NCBI GenBank assembly: GCA_008360955.1
Contig: LUCM01002470.1
Span: forward strand, 1-64,000
Direction: 5' to 3'
Length of the DNA: 64,000 nt
Source of the DNA: Fasciolopsis buskii
Taxonomy: Eukaryota > Platyhelminthes > Trematoda > Plagiorchiida > Fasciolidae
Shown here one piece after another: positions 1 to 13,600 of this stretch; positions within the stretch are counted from its first letter, which is position 1, and every line of letters begins with the position of its first letter. A model generated the notes under the pieces. That model was not told the DNA's origin, ran no database searches, and saw only the letters and a program-made list of their open reading frames with translations. Position numbers and translations under genes: made by a program.

Positions 1-115
1 TTCTGCCAAATGCATCGCCTGCTTAATTTGATCCTGCTGCCCGTCTTCATTGTTGCTCGTTGGAGTTCTTAGTTCCTCGGATAGTTTCTGTTCATAGCTA
101 TTGCGAACAGCTAAT
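1..115 (-). mobile_element. RTE-like retrotransposon fragment (linker between endonuclease and RT)
   Basis: The minus strand reads VRNSYEQKLSEELRTP and then IKQAMHLAE. The same stretch recurs at 5360-5457 inside a larger RTE-like copy, where it follows the endonuclease domain. It is therefore the linker between endonuclease and reverse transcriptase of a separate, 5'-truncated copy that runs out of the left edge. The homology stops near base 110-115. No function is expected from it here. Confidence 0.6.
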
Positions 116-229
116 AACGCGATGCCAGGTACGGAGGTTTGCAAAACGTAAAGGAGAAAAGTAAGATGTGAGCATTGGAAATAAATTTGTCATCAGTTCG
201 AACACAATTTTTCACACAACCACCACTTA

Positions 230-1450
230 ACGTGAATTCGAGCCATATCTGGCAGTGTTTTCAGCCAACTGTATTGTAGATTTCAAGTTTCACAGCCATG
301 CAACCCTCAGGAACTGATGGAAGCAAATCTTTGCATCAACTTTGTGATTGACCGAAGCCATATCATGGCTTGACCTCCCTGCTGTTTTTTTGCAGTCAAT
401 CGCAAACTCGGGAAACAGTACACGAAACGAAAATCGACAGAGTAGAATGCGTAGAACATCCCGTTCCGTGGCGATGTATTGTATCACTGATTACATAAGC
501 GGCACGACCTGTTCCCTGGACCGCCTTTCTAATTTTGAAGTCGGTTATTCGCTTTTGCCACCAAACTCGCTAGACACTTCTCAAGCATCAATGATGGAAG
601 ATGCCAGTTGGAGGACATCAGCTTCTCGGACAGCTCAAGTCTTGCATTCTTACAGAAGCACACCACGTTCATCATCGTTGTATACCCCACCTTCTCAGTG
701 GAGGAGGGACAGCACACCATCTTGGCAGGTGGTGCAAATTGCAGAACCCCACTTGTATCTTCACCATTTCGTTATCCTTTTGTCTCTAGTGTGTCGATCA
801 GTAACTATACAACTTCCCAAGTAGAAAAACTTACCGATGATTTCTAACCTCTCACCACCTAGGATGAGTGCAGGAGTGAACTCCTGTCAGTCGTGTAGAA
901 GCACCGTACACCCCAGGTGTAAAAGTACACTCCATACCAAGGCCCAGGCGACGTGGGTCAGTCTAGAGATGCTGTGCCACAGTAGCACCTCTGCAAACCA
1001 ATGCGATATCACATGCTTAGTTTCAGTCTAGAAGCCTTTTTCCACAAAAAAGCTCAACACAACGTTCGCCCAGTTTCTCCTCTTGTGATGTCGTCAGTCG
1101 TGAAACTGAATAGGAAAAGTGAGAGTGGACAACCCTAACGTACGCTGCTTCCGTTTGGAAAATAAGATAACGATAACCCATATAGTTTCACCAGGCCCAT
1201 CATGTAATGGTGTAATTCGTGCATAATCTTGAGATACTTATCAGGCGCTCCCTGTCTGACGAGACAATCCTGAGGGCCGTCCTGTCAGCGGAATCAAAAA
1301 CTGCTCGAATATTCAAGAATAGGATTGCCTTTGGCCTACGATGTGTGGCAGAGCTCAAAAATTTGTCGAATGGTGAACGTTTGGTCGACGCACCTGCGTT
1401 TGCGTTGAAAACCTGTTTGTCCTTCACAAACCTGTCGTTCGCGCACTGGT
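230..1450 (-). pseudogene. RTE-like reverse transcriptase remnant
   Basis: Reading the minus strand from 1427 down gives RRPKAILFLNIRAVFDSADR, the finger/palm motif seen elsewhere as a family consensus ...FLD.(K/R)AAFDSVDR. Near 1000-1015 the catalytic YADD box has decayed to ACDIAL after a stop codon, so Tyr and the first Asp are lost. At 890-800 another frame reads FTPALILGGERLEIIG followed by KFFYLGSCI, the usual C-terminal connection. Further down come AVREADVLQLAIFHH and RVWWQKRIT, matching the family's ...EDVRRLSVFDHRCL and WW.HRVSN. Several frameshifts and stops separate these blocks, so this is a dead copy. Family placement rests on motif order recalled from fluke RTE-like elements; no search was possible. 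Confidence 0.75.
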
Positions 1451-4400
1451 GATAATCTATGGAGAATTACCAAGGCTGAAAGCTTTGATGCGACTGAAGT
1501 CAGATTTATCCCTGAATGACTGGAGTAAGTGTTTCTAGCCCCTTTTGCTTACTTAGGAATAATGCGTGCACAACTCCAACTTTATGGGACGCGATCGTGA
1601 AACCAGATCTTTTTAAGTGGCTGGTAAGCGCTCTGGAGGAGGAAATGTCATCATATTTAAAGACGTCTGGGAGATTTATGGGGCCTCAGTAGGTGAAGCG
1701 CGCGGCCGTTTTCTTCGGTGTACGGTGCACTACACATCATCCATGGAACAGGAGTTGGTTTTGATGGACCACCGTCCGAAGACTGCACCACTGAAAGCAA
1801 ATTAAACTGAGTCTCAAAATGCACAGTCCATTGATGTATGCGTCATGAAACCTGATGGAGAACCTGGTGGTTTGCGTGTGAAATCACTTCGACCACTCCA
1901 GACTTCCTGTTTAGTGTTAATCGGTTGAGTTGAAAAGCGTTTTTGAGCACTTTCGGTGGCATCAGCTTGTTCCATTTCGATCGCACGTTCGGACCACTAA
2001 TTATCATGGCCTCTGCACGAGCCTGGAGTCAACCTCCTTCGTGGTTGAGCGCAAGCACGGGTTTTTGCCTTCAGAAATAATATTTCAGCAGTTGTCTAAC
2101 AGTTCCAGAGAACCCGATAAACTCGAAGAAGCAGCTATATGCTGTGCGACCAATTCACAAAGTGTGGTACTAGCTGCTTGCATAGCTTATTGGATATGTT
2201 CTCGGAAGTCTGACAGATCTTCGTGTGCAAAACTGCAAGCTTCACATACACACGCTATCTTATCAGTGACTTTGATGAAATACATGCAAAAGGAGGGCCC
2301 ACAAGACCAACGGCTTCGGCATTGTCGGCCTGAGAGGCACATAGAAAAGTAATGTTAAAATTGTTGTGCGCAGATGATGGCATGGTAGTTATAGTCAGCC
2401 ATACTTTCTATGGTTTGAACTGGTGGGTGAAGACGAGTGCGAGAACAAGTGATCACATGTGCAGAAAATTCTGTGACGGGAATACTAGCCAGCTGGTCGA
2501 ACTGAATCAGAGAGTTGACTTAAGTGCTCCCAACTCTGAGCACTTGACTAGGTGTGAGCTACAAGGCAGCAGGACAATCTAAGGATCTTGTAGCCATCTG
2601 GGAACTGGTGACAGGTTGCTCAGTTCATGCGCCTTTCTGGCGAGCCTGGATATCCAGGGTGTCCAATGTCCCGTTCTACCCCATGCCGTTGAGCATAGAA
2701 CCTTATGCTTCGTCTATTTCCCATGGTTGGTTTGGAAACACGGTTTAGCCATCCTTCCTGGACTGACTGTCAAGCGTCAGCTTTGCATATCCCCTTTCAT
2801 CTTTCACCCCTACTTTTTTGGTCTGTTATGTTGGTCTTGAGAATGAAACGTATCGGTTAAGGCTCTAATTATTCTCAGGGATACAGTAAAGCGAAAATCG
2901 GCACTTGTACCCGTTGGTTCTTCTCCTTCATGTTTGAGGTCCAAGAAGTAACAGCTTGTTGGTTGGAGACGCTGTTTTGGCTCCGAATGGAATTTGTTAT
3001 TGCAGATGTTGCAGTATCTCTATGCTAAACTTGCGTGTCCCAAAAAGACAAGGCCGTCGATTTAACCAAAGTACTAAAAATCTAGGATGAAAAAGAACGT
3101 TGGTATTTTCAGTATACGTATTAATGAATACTCGATTATATCAAATGCATCTGTTTTATTACATTGAAACGATGCCAATGACCGTGTAATAGGTTGTTTC
3201 TTACTGTAACTTCGATGATCCGGTAGTACAAAACCTTTTTACGGGGTTTTTATTTCCATACCATTGACGTACTTTATTTCCTGGCGACGGTGACTAATAT
3301 ACGAATTATCGAATGAACTTAGATCAGAAGCCGACGACTCTCCAACTTATCTTCTGCTAGATCTCAATGTGGATCACTAGTAGCATTCCGTCAACTATTA
3401 AGTGAGAAACCCACATTGGATATCGCATGCAAGCAAATTCATTGCAGATAATCGTAAAGTTAATTTAGTTTGTGAAAGGGTCGTGAAAAAGGTGCTTCTC
3501 CATTGTTGCTGTAGTTTTCCCTCTAGGGTCTGAGGTCTTAGTAGTCCGAGTCTCTCGATGTTCCTCGTTAAGTGACTGTAAGACTGTACTTTGCTTGATT
3601 TAATAGGTGCTGATATTGTCAACTTGCAGAAGCCATTCTTCATATTTTAGGATCTTCAAAACCACTTAGGCCATCGCACTGTTAAGTTGGAGCTTCGTCC
3701 CGGTGAATACATTGACAACAAAAAAGCGACCGTCAGATCTAAGAGTGCAGGTGAACTTTGAGTTTAGAACGATCACCAAAGTATTTCGATGTTGAAGTCA
3801 GCTGTAGTTTTGTGTCAAGAATCAAGCAAGACCTGAAAATGTAAACGTCATGCATATTAAGTTAGGTGCGAAGACAGATCATAGTAAAAATTGACTAAAA
3901 CAATGTTTAGAAAGTTTTCTTTGTTCAAAGCTGATCGAATTCATTAACGTTTTCTTTAGTGCGTTTTATTTTTTTATAATCCTCTAGAATCAATCAAAGG
4001 AATTCGAATACCGCTATCTGATTGTCGAAACGGATGGTGGATTCGGACGCAAACAGGTGATTCTTCGTTCCCCTGAACAGTTGAAGTCGACACTCCAGTA
4101 GACTGCTTACTGTATTCCCACCCACCGACTTTCTCCTTCCACTAGTCCGAGAATAGATGACTTTTTATCACACAGTAAGCATTGTCTTGGTTATTTCTGT
4201 TGAATATACACCGTGGTGCGGATCACAGTAATGACGAACCCACATAATTGGTAAATACACACTTGCAAAACTATGCTACTGTGATTTCGCTTGTAATTCG
4301 CCCGCTTCACAAATTCTCTCATAATGCAGTCGAAAATGCTATTCTTACGGCGTCTTCCAGTCCACTATTCGAAACTGAAAAAGCAGATGATTAACTACTC

Positions 4401-5344
4401 ACCCGCGTGTGAGCCCGTCAGGCAGATTTCACCGTGTAAGAAGTATTTTGTATGCTTTGGAAATGTAAACGTTTCCACTTATCCGGTCACCCAGAGTATC
4501 TTCAAATTCATTGATACGCTCTGAGGGACCACCATTCATAAGTGTATCAAACATTCTGCCTGTTGCTACTCTCCAAACAGGATCTTGCTACCCAGAAATG
4601 CCATTTAGGACAAAACTCATTAGAGGTAGGAAAGTTACTCTGCATTCTATTTCCGAACTTTTTCATAAGTTGTCCATTTTGAAGCAGTTAACGGAATAAA
4701 ATCAAGGAAGTGTCTAATTAATTGGCCATAAGCTGATTGTGTTTCACGAAGTTCATTTTCTCTTGCTCGCAAGTTTTACTCTAGATGGAGTTCAAACAAA
4801 AAGATTGTTAGATTAATTGAAGAATGGCTGATGCCCGACCCTGATTTATGTGAGTCTATTTCACTCTAATTTTCAAGGTCATAGTTGGCATTTCTCCCTC
4901 CCTTTTTCCAGTGGGCCCTAATGGCTATCATGTCTGCTCCTTCCACTGCACTCGAGTTTCAAGTATGTTATAAAAAAGACTTTCGGACTGATGAAGAAAA
5001 GTAGACACATCAAGTAATGTATTTAGCCCCTTTAAAGCTGTTAACAAGAAATTCCGTCTACCGTTTCCAATGAGTAATGAGACGCTCAGATCGTCCTACA
5101 CCCTTATTGATTAAATTGTTTGGTCGAAGCGCTCCTAAAGTGACCCTCTACTCCGGTTTTGGCAACCGAAAATTATCCAACCCACTGACGAACCGTGGAT
5201 CCCAATGAGTAGCGGATGCTATGGCATTGTGAAATAGAAGAGTTAGCGTATGCATGTAAAACTTACACTGCTTCATTATTTCTTCCCCGTTAGACCCAGC
5301 GACCCTTGCGAGAACCAGTGTCTTTGATGAACGCTTGATCTAGG
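1451..5344. other. Stretch with no recognisable gene
   Basis: No motif-bearing open reading frame was found. The longest open stretch (1930-2352, + strand, 140 codons) begins at a TTG, has no ATG near its start, shows no domain I know and has no clear splice context. The sequence is of mixed composition without simple repeats. It may hold old diverged repeats that cannot be named by eye. Confidence 0.5.
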
Positions 5345-6935
5345 ACCACAGGCGAAATCTTCTGCCAAATGCATCGCCTGCTTAATTTGATCCCACTGCT
5401 CATCGAAGTTCTTTGTTACTCGGATAGTTTCTGTTCGTAGCTGTTATGAACAGCCGAATTAGACAGACATTCGACGGCCAATCGGGTTTGTGGCCTGCAT
5501 CGATGGCCGTTGAGCTGCAGCAAAAATCGCATTAAAACTAACGCATGGTCCGATTTGACGTACGTGGTCCAGTACGATCTACAGTTCTGGACAGAACCGC
5601 GTCAACGGTAGCTAACTGCGATATGGTCGATCTGACTCAGACAACCTGTCGAGTTGGAGCACCATTTCGCTATGCGACGCGAACTGTGTCGGAAATTCGT
5701 ACTAGGTATAGGAATAAGTTATTGTCCGCACAAAATTGGAGAAGTCTTTCCTCGTTATCTGTTCGCTGAGTAGGCAAGGCGTACCGCGCATCTAAACAGG
5801 ATTCTGATACACTCAGTTTTCCAACTTGTGTATTAGAACCACCTGCTACCACTACAATGTCAGAGCCGTTGCTCTTTCGAGCAAAGGTGACGAGATCATC
5901 GTAAAACTCGTCCTTCGCCATGTTAGTGCTGCAGTCTGTTGGGGCGTATGCCGAGATGACAAATAAACTGCGCCTAACACTACTATCCTTTCGGACGCCG
6001 ACTGATTCCTGCAGTCTCACGGCGCACAAGCGACTGTTGACCGGAATCCAGTCTAAAATGGCTGCTTCGGTCTTCTCATTTAAGACTATCCTTACACCGC
6101 GCTGACCTACAGCTTGCGCTGCTTCGTCTTCTGAACTGTGCAGGAAATATCTTGACGAGACATTTGGTGAAGTTAGTTGAATTACTCTACTCGAATCCTC
6201 AATTCGTATTTCACTCACGCAGTAGACATCAATCGAAGGTGAGCCTACTGTCAGAGTTGAACACGCCTGTTGGCCAGCCTACATTAAAGTGCGCACATTG
6301 AAGGAACCGAGATCCAGAGGCTGACGAGGCTTGAGAAAATGTGAGCTAGCAGACTGAAAACCACTTACTACACTACTGGACAATAAACCGTCGCGAGTAT
6401 CAGGCGTGTTACCAGTGTGGACAAAATGGGTAGGTAGAAGGGGCAGAGATTCGGTGGGAGACAGAAGAGACAGGTTGAATAAAAGAGAGGGAACTCTGAG
6501 CAGTAGCATACTTATCACTACTCACCCCACATGCGCTCGATGCAATGGGCAGCGCGGTCCTGATTATCCTGCGCGACAACCGATGCGGTATGGAATTATT
6601 CGTAGACGTGTTACTCATGGGAATTGATGAACGGGTGCTGATTGGGAGTCCAGCCACTGAGCAAAAAAACGATTAAGGTTCTTAACCTTTGGTTCTGACA
6701 AGAACCTGACCGCAAGGCAGCGGGGCAGAGCTGAACAGAAGCTCACCTACTTGGATCAATTATTGTTCCACTCGTTCAGATCAACCCTCGACTTGGAGGA
6801 CCAGAAGACTACTTCGCCGGGCCTCTACCCATCGACCTTGCAGGCATGATTGGATCTTTGGCTTGAGATAAGCCATCCTGTAAAGCTCGTTGGGTCATGG
6901 AGGCACGCAAGCCCTCACACCGCGCCAAGGTGCAG
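5345..6935 (-). mobile_element. RTE-like retrotransposon, 5' half with endonuclease domain
   Basis: On the minus strand a 5' leader (6935 to about 6660) is followed by LDLGSFNVRTLM (6316-6278), the start of an APE-type endonuclease. The main open frame (6218-5670) has CVSEIRIEDSSRVIQLTSP, then LDWIPVNSRLCAVRL, SAYAPTD (about 5930), VVVAGGSNTQVGKL (about 5850) and ERLLQFCADNNLFL. The expected active-site GDFN is GGSN, so a catalytic Asp is missing. Past 5670 the frame breaks, but SDHAL-type sequence and the linker (NSYEQKLSE, 5457-5360) can be followed. The reverse transcriptase is absent to the left. The nick-making endonuclease serves target-primed reverse transcription in intact relatives; this copy is inactive. 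Confidence 0.8.
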
Positions 6936-8440
6936 TTTCCTCCTAAATCTGTCTTAGCGTCTGCGATGTAGTTGACTGCTACTCAGTAGTCATTCTTTCC
7001 TACTATCTTTAGTGAGAAAGGCCAAGTCGATCCAGCAGTAATCTCATTTTATTAGAGAGGAACCCACTTATTTGTTGAAATAACATGTTGCTATCGGTAA
7101 TTTTGTAACTGTCACATATTTCATAGGTTTTCCGATTCATCGTCCAATTGGTCCGTCTTGCTGTCTGGTTTTCAGCCTCAAATGGTTAGAGTGACTTCAT
7201 AATGTAACACGGACCGCTGACGCTCAGTGGTCAGCAGAGACTGCTGACTGGCTCAGTCGATTTGCATTTTGCCGTCCAGTTGCGATTCTGTCACCTGGCC
7301 GTTGGTGGTTAATGAGATTAGGTAGTCTCAGTTTGTATGGGCTGCCGGAACAGGCACGTGGTTTAGTATGGACAGATTTCATCCGCTTGTTTATATCGAT
7401 TGCCGCTCACGGTCCGTCAACGTAACCAGTGGCATAGGCAAAGCGAGGCTAGCATCCCTTCACATAGTGCGCGTCATTATCTCAGTATGACTGGGAGCTT
7501 CCCTTGCGATGATTTTTGACTTCTCGTTTTGGTCCAAGTGGTTTTCGTTAAACCGGTTCGTTCTGTGATTTATTGAAGCACGTAGTCTTTGATGAAAACA
7601 ACGCAAAAAGTAAGAAGCGATTGGCCAAGAGGCAATAAAAATCGTTGTTGCTTATTTGTGGTTGTTTATATTGTAACCAGTGTTAAAGTTCCCGCGGGAA
7701 AACTAGTTGCTGCGAGCGAAAATTCATAATTCAGCTAGGCCTTTTTATACGTTTGGTCCATGTATGTAGTGGAAGAGGGATGCTCCATCGCTGCTAGAGC
7801 TCACTTCACCGTCGGGGGAACAGATGGACCAGCGAACATGACCGTGACAATTGGAGTGGTACAAAATCACAAAAGATCCCCAGGAGTCAGGTTTGGTAAC
7901 GACGTTCCTAATGGCTAAGAAATATCGCTGCATCATAATTGTGATTTTCCGCCCCCTCACTCTTATTTTTAACCAACGGGTTTTGTGCATACATATTATA
8001 TGTATATATATATATATATACCCAACTGGAACTGTAGATGAATGAGTAGTCATGGGTGCTGAAATGAAGATCTCAAGAAGCGGCTTCCCCAAATCTCGCA
8101 GTCAGACTGACATGATGGAGTAAACTTGCAGTCACGTAAGGCAATATTCATTATCAAGCAAATTTATGGGCGATTTTCGAAACCCTGTTCAGGCTAAATT
8201 GGTTCGGTTCATTTCTCGTTTCCTTCTGTTAAATCCTGCAAAATCCGTGCGGTTCGTCCTGATGTTTACCTCATTTAAACAACAGTGTTCAAGCGACAGC
8301 CAGGTTCATCATTTCTAAAGAAGAATAGTAAATATCCTTCCAGCGAAAAGTTTCAGAGTACAATAGCAGTAGGATGTATGGTTGTTTGCTCAAGTGCCGT
8401 GATCTTAAATGTGCTTAAAAAAAGAGTTTTACGGGATTAG
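6936..8440. other. Unassigned stretch with a short TA repeat
   Basis: No coding motif was seen on either strand. A short (TA)n run lies at 8003-8020. The sequence next to the RTE-like element on the right may include its 3' untranslated region, since that element is transcribed leftward and its last recognisable codons lie near 8780-8820, but I could not match this part to the 3' ends of the other copies. Confidence 0.4.
8003..8020. repeat. (TA)n microsatellite, about 9 units
   Basis: Uninterrupted TA dinucleotides. The apparent YIYIYI peptides in open frames across it are translation of the repeat and not membrane segments. Confidence 0.9.
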
Positions 8441-10600
8441 TTTTCGCTTATTTGAACTAGGAACATTGTGGATTTCCGACCGTCTGTTGAGAGACAATTC
8501 GGGCGGCATTGCTGCTGTAATGTCCAACCCGCAGTCGGTTTCGGGAGCTATAAATATCCAATGGTCCTGAACTAGGACAAACCGAATGGAATAGCTGCTC
8601 AATGCTAAATTGCATGTTGATTCTAGAAGGTTAACTCTTTGTTCAGTCCAATTTGTACAAAGTCCCACAAACGTGCTCTGACTTTGGTTGCTACCCCAGA
8701 ACACCAGTTGCCCAAAAGAGAAGAAAGACTGGGTAATAATGAAAAATCCACTGCGAAATAAGGTGAAAATGACTGTGCACAACAGGAGAGATTTCTAGTG
8801 CAAGGACGCCACTGACTGCGGCATTGAACCATAACATCCACTGTCCCTCACCATCGCTCAGTGGAATCCCTTGAAATAGCGCGGTAGCCTACCCGTATCC
8901 AGGTAATCCAGTCCATTGATTAAACCTTCCATACTTTTTGCCTGTGTCATTGGCTGGCCACCCCGAATCATCTAACCACTACCTGTCTTGAAGAACAGCA
9001 TACAATCGTGTTGTGGGGATAAGAAAACGTGTCCCAACCACATTAACCTATTTATGCTCAGTGGCTGTTCTAAAGGTTGAATCCTGGTACCCAGTACCTT
9101 TGGCCCAACATCTGAATTACGAAATTCTCTCACCATGTCCTACCAGTGCTATGAATGCAGCTGTGTTTAAAAACCGAATGTCTCTGCATGTCTTCAGCTC
9201 TTAAGGGCTATGTTTCTAAGCCGTGGTCGAACCGATATTGCCGCTGCCATTTAAGCTCGACCCTTGATCGGTAACCGGACACCGACGCCACAGATGCCTT
9301 TAATTAGTGAATGCCAATCGGGCCCTCTCTATGTTTGGAGATGCTTCACCAGATTTACGAACACCAGGAGAGATACAGCTTCTCAGGTAATTAAATCTAT
9401 CATCTATGCCCAATTTTCTTGCTTCCAGAATAATATTTGACTTTAAGCCAATCCAACCCTGTAGCAGCATTTTACACTTCGAAGGTTCAAAACGCATACC
9501 TACACTGTTGTTCAGGTGATCGAAAAAACCTGAAACTTACTTGGATCTTCACTCGGTAGCACAACATCGTCCGCATATTCCAAATCACATAGATGGTTGT
9601 TCGAGCAAATATGAATGCCACTATTCCTATAGGAGCATAGTGCTATCTCCGTAACCATTTCAATGGCAAAACTGGGAGTGGGCAGTCCTGACGAACGCCA
9701 CTTCTCCTCGTAAGCTCGGATAAAACATCACCACGACCACGAACTCAGCTTCGCCTGTTCGCATACAGAGAATTGGGTACATGAAATGAATTTCTCTCGC
9801 ACACCCTTCAGTGAGGCTTTTACCGTGGGATTGCACAACCGACTCAGTGGAACGCCACTCTCAGATCAAGACAGAAATTGTGAGCTTACGAAACATGTGC
9901 CTATGCTCTGGTATTTGCCGCTGAGTGGAAATTGGGTCAACACAACCCCGACTCGGTTGAAAATCTGCTCGATTCTCATCGCATACACCTTTCGCGAGTA
10001 CTAAATAGTCGGTTGAGGATTATTCCAGTGAGAAATTTTAATGCATTTCTTACCAACCTAATTCATCTGTAGTCTTCATATGAGGATTTATCCCCTTTTT
10101 TGTGAATCGGCACAATCACCGATTCACACCAGTCCTTAGGAATCTCTTTCCTTACCCAAATTGATCCCAGGAGTTTTGTTAACACTTCACCGCCATCCTC
10201 GAAGAAAGATAGTCACAGTACATTTGGTCCAGCACCCTTACACCTTTTAGGAAAGCTTATCTCCCTGATCACCTTTATTTGGGCTAAAGAACTATTACCC
10301 CTCTGCATTTGGTGCACTTTCAGCCACAAGTGAAAGATCCATTGTGGCCGTGAGCCAGCTAAACTGCTTCCTAAAGTGTTCTCCCTAAGGCTCCTGGGAA
10401 TGAACCAGCGGGCCGTTGGATTCCTTAATCAGCTTGCTTAGGCTAGGCTTCCATGGACCAGTATTCTTACTCAATCAGTAAAAGTTGTGACTGTCACCGA
10501 TAACCACTCTCTTCCTCTGCCACTCACAGTCATTTCTCAGAGTCCTGGTCACCTGACGTCTCAGTGCATGTGGCATCCGGAGAACGGATTTGCTAGTATT
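8440..10600 (-). mobile_element. RTE-like retrotransposon, reverse transcriptase part with YADD
   Basis: Minus-strand reading from 10600 down gives, across several frames, HNFYWLSKNTGPWKPSLSKL, then KEIPKDWCESVIVPIHKKGD near 10130 (the consensus is ..P..W..S.IVPI.KKG), SGVRQDCPLP near 9690, LCDLEYADDVVLPSEDP at 9591-9542 with the catalytic YADD codons at 9577-9566, then FEPSKCKMLLQGWIG and FNYLRSCISPG (9497-9360), RARLAFTN with RHLWRR (about 9300), and finally CRSQWRPC near 8800. The order matches a full RT palm, thumb and C-terminal tail. Frameshifts (for example at the stop after LAFTN) break the frame, so it is a pseudogene, but the polymerase core is the best preserved in the window. The endonuclease is missing: this is a 5'-truncated copy, as is usual for these elements. 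Confidence 0.8.
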
Positions 10601-13600
10601 TTAAAGGACAACTCTTTGGGAGCAGCATTATCACCTAAGAGCATAAAATTTTAAAAGGAAATAATCTTTAAGTCTCTAATATTAGCTGTAAAATGAATAG
10701 GCAATGAGATGATATCCTACGCTACATCAAAATTTACGGGTGGTGCCGCAGGCTATCTTCTCTGTAGTTTAAAATACCGACTTTGTCAATCAGTCTCAAC
10801 CTGCTCAACAGAGTCGAAAGTTTGTGAATATTACAGGAAGCCTTACTCTTCAAAAAGTCTGGAGTGGCATGTGATCACATTAGGTCTGACTGAGTACAGG
10901 GTTGATCGATTCATGTGTCAATGAGAACGATGCAAGGAAAACTGGAAAATTTAGCAGTCTCAAGTATTTCATGGCATTTTAAAGATGATTGGCATATATT
11001 TCGAACGTGCTCCACTTGGTGTTTATATGGATAACTAAGATGCGCGTGAGTTTTCTGATGTAACACTGTCTATCCTGTCTGGGGTACATGTGATCATTCG
11101 ATTAAATAACGGTATCAATGAACTTGTGATTCCTTATCGTACAGTACATAACTTATAAGACTATCTCACTTCAACAAGTAGGTCAAGTCCTGGGGCTTCG
11201 CGAACGGCGAACATTGTTGTTGTTGTTGCTGATAGTCATGGTCTCACCTATCCTGCTAGAGGTGGTCTGGCTTATAACAACTTACCGACAGCTATGTATG
11301 TTTTTTGTGCTTTCGACTTGTAGACGTTTGACTGCTGATTAACACCTCAACCAGCCCAACTTACCTTACGGAATTATTCCGTTGTAAATTCAGCCCTTGG
11401 TATATGGGAGTCAAACGCACATGTTTTCAGCTAAACTCGTAAGTTCCAGACTTCGACGGAGCTGGCAAATTGTATTCCATCTGTTCACGAGATGAGTGTA
11501 GTTGGTGCTAAGTACATATTTAGCTACAAATGCCGCCTGATGTGCTTGTTTCCTGTGTTAACTGCAGTTATGCCCATTCGTATGACAATTATGAGCATCG
11601 TAGCAAATCGAAGTACGAATGATAAGATGTGAAAAAATTAATGGTACACGAATAAAATTCCCGTATTTTCGACCCCCCTGGCTGGAGCATCCCAACACCG
11701 ACTGACGTGCTACCTAACAAACGCTGTTGGTATTATTTCTCAACCTTCAGAACGTTTTACAAAGTTTGAAGTATTGGTAAATTTACCCTCATTATAATCC
11801 TTCTTTTTAACAGTCCCATGTGCTCTCAGCTAGATAAAATATAAGAAAAATTTGCGTTGTCGTTTCAGTGGATTAACGGTGTGGTCCTGTTTTTACCGTT
11901 AACTTGTTTCCCTCTCTTCGTCCACTCTTCCCAGATAGTAGGCAATCTTAGCTTTGCTCGGGCTTTTGCGGTTATCTTATGTCGACTTTCGGTATTTTGG
12001 CAATGGAGAGTATGAATACCCCTAGTTCCCATATTCCATTGGCCTGCTAAATGTTTTCTCTCTCTAAATTGAACATTTCTGAATTACGACGTTATTCAGC
12101 TGTAACGAATCCTTCAAGCAAAAGCACCTAGGCGAACGTGTTAGAAAATGGATGCTACCGGTTACACCTAACCAGCACGTCTTAACATCAACACACAGTC
12201 ATGGAAGGTTCGGATATTCCGGCCATTTGGCGATATCGAATTTTTCATATGACGCCGTGAGCAATTCCCCCAGACGACATAACGTGAAGCGATGTAGCTA
12301 CTTCCCATCACAAATACCGGGATTCATTGGACTCCTACGCCTTATTGAGAGGATATTTTTAGAGCTACCTTCAAGTTACCAAGGGTCACGTCTGATACCG
12401 CTGCAATCAGTAAACGAAATAAGTGAATCGGTCTCCTGACACTTGAATTTTGTACTCCTGGACAACCCATTTCAGAATAATTCCAAGATGCTGGTTCGAG
12501 CATTCCATATAAAAGCATTGTCTATCAACTGAAAAGTGAGGGAGGATATTAAAAGGTCTGAATGACAAGAGAGCAAAAGCCTAAGATTTGTTTATCACAC
12601 TGGAACACTGGAAATTTACTGGCTTTGAAACTGCTATGATTGCCTTTACTTAAAGGGTGATTGAATACCGTAAACGTTGTTGCACAGGCTCCAACTAATA
12701 GTCACAAGATCCTATAGTGGTAAACCCCATTATCATGGAAATTAGGGAGATAATTGCCTCAGTGAATGAGTTCGAAAGCTTTAGAAGAATCAAGGAATAT
12801 CATCTCACCAGTAATATCAGATAACGTGACTAACAGTACTCGGATTGGCCCAAACATTTGCACAAAGAGGATCAATCCAGTCGACTAAATGGGTACTATG
12901 ATTCCAGACACATTTTGCAAGACTTTGAATGCCTTATTGCACTTTCTTATAAGCAGCACAGCATTCGCAGTTAAACTCAAATCAGTGGAACTTTTAAGTA
13001 GGTCAATGAAAAGTGAGTTTGTGATATACGGACTTCACGTCACAAAATACCGGTAGAATTTTAGACGCATTTGGTAATCTGATTGCGTTGCGGATCCTGC
13101 TTGCCTTGACTGACATCTGACCCATTCTTTTGCAGCGCTTTAATTTCACATGTGTTGTCCGTTTTGCTCACTTGGAACTGATGGGTTTTCTGAATCACAT
13201 CTTGTCTGCTCCGCGATTTTCTGCTGTAGCAATTGACGGTGATTTAGCGCTTTCGGTGGACTCATAAAAACTTTGATTCAACTTGCGCTATTATGTTCGC
13301 AGTCTGTTCGGTGGTGCCCAGAGAGAAACCGATAGATGCTGCCACTGATACGAAGCAGCTAGTTTGTTTAACAAATCAATCTTAATGGTATCCAAAATGA
13401 CCGACCGGGTGATCTTTTCAAATGCTCTAGGTATTTCCAAAATATTTTCGTCTTTTTCTCTGTTTCTAAATAGTGATCATTTTAACCATTTTAGCAGCAC
13501 AGGCGCGAATTTGAAAGTTTAACTCGAAACAAGACACTGCGTATCGGTAACCATCGTCGGAAGTAGTACAACCAATCATTTCTGTTCTTCATGACTGTTA

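Noticed and set aside
1930..2352. 140-codon + strand open frame as a gene
   Set aside because: Begins at TTG, composition unremarkable, no family motif, no neighbours that explain it.
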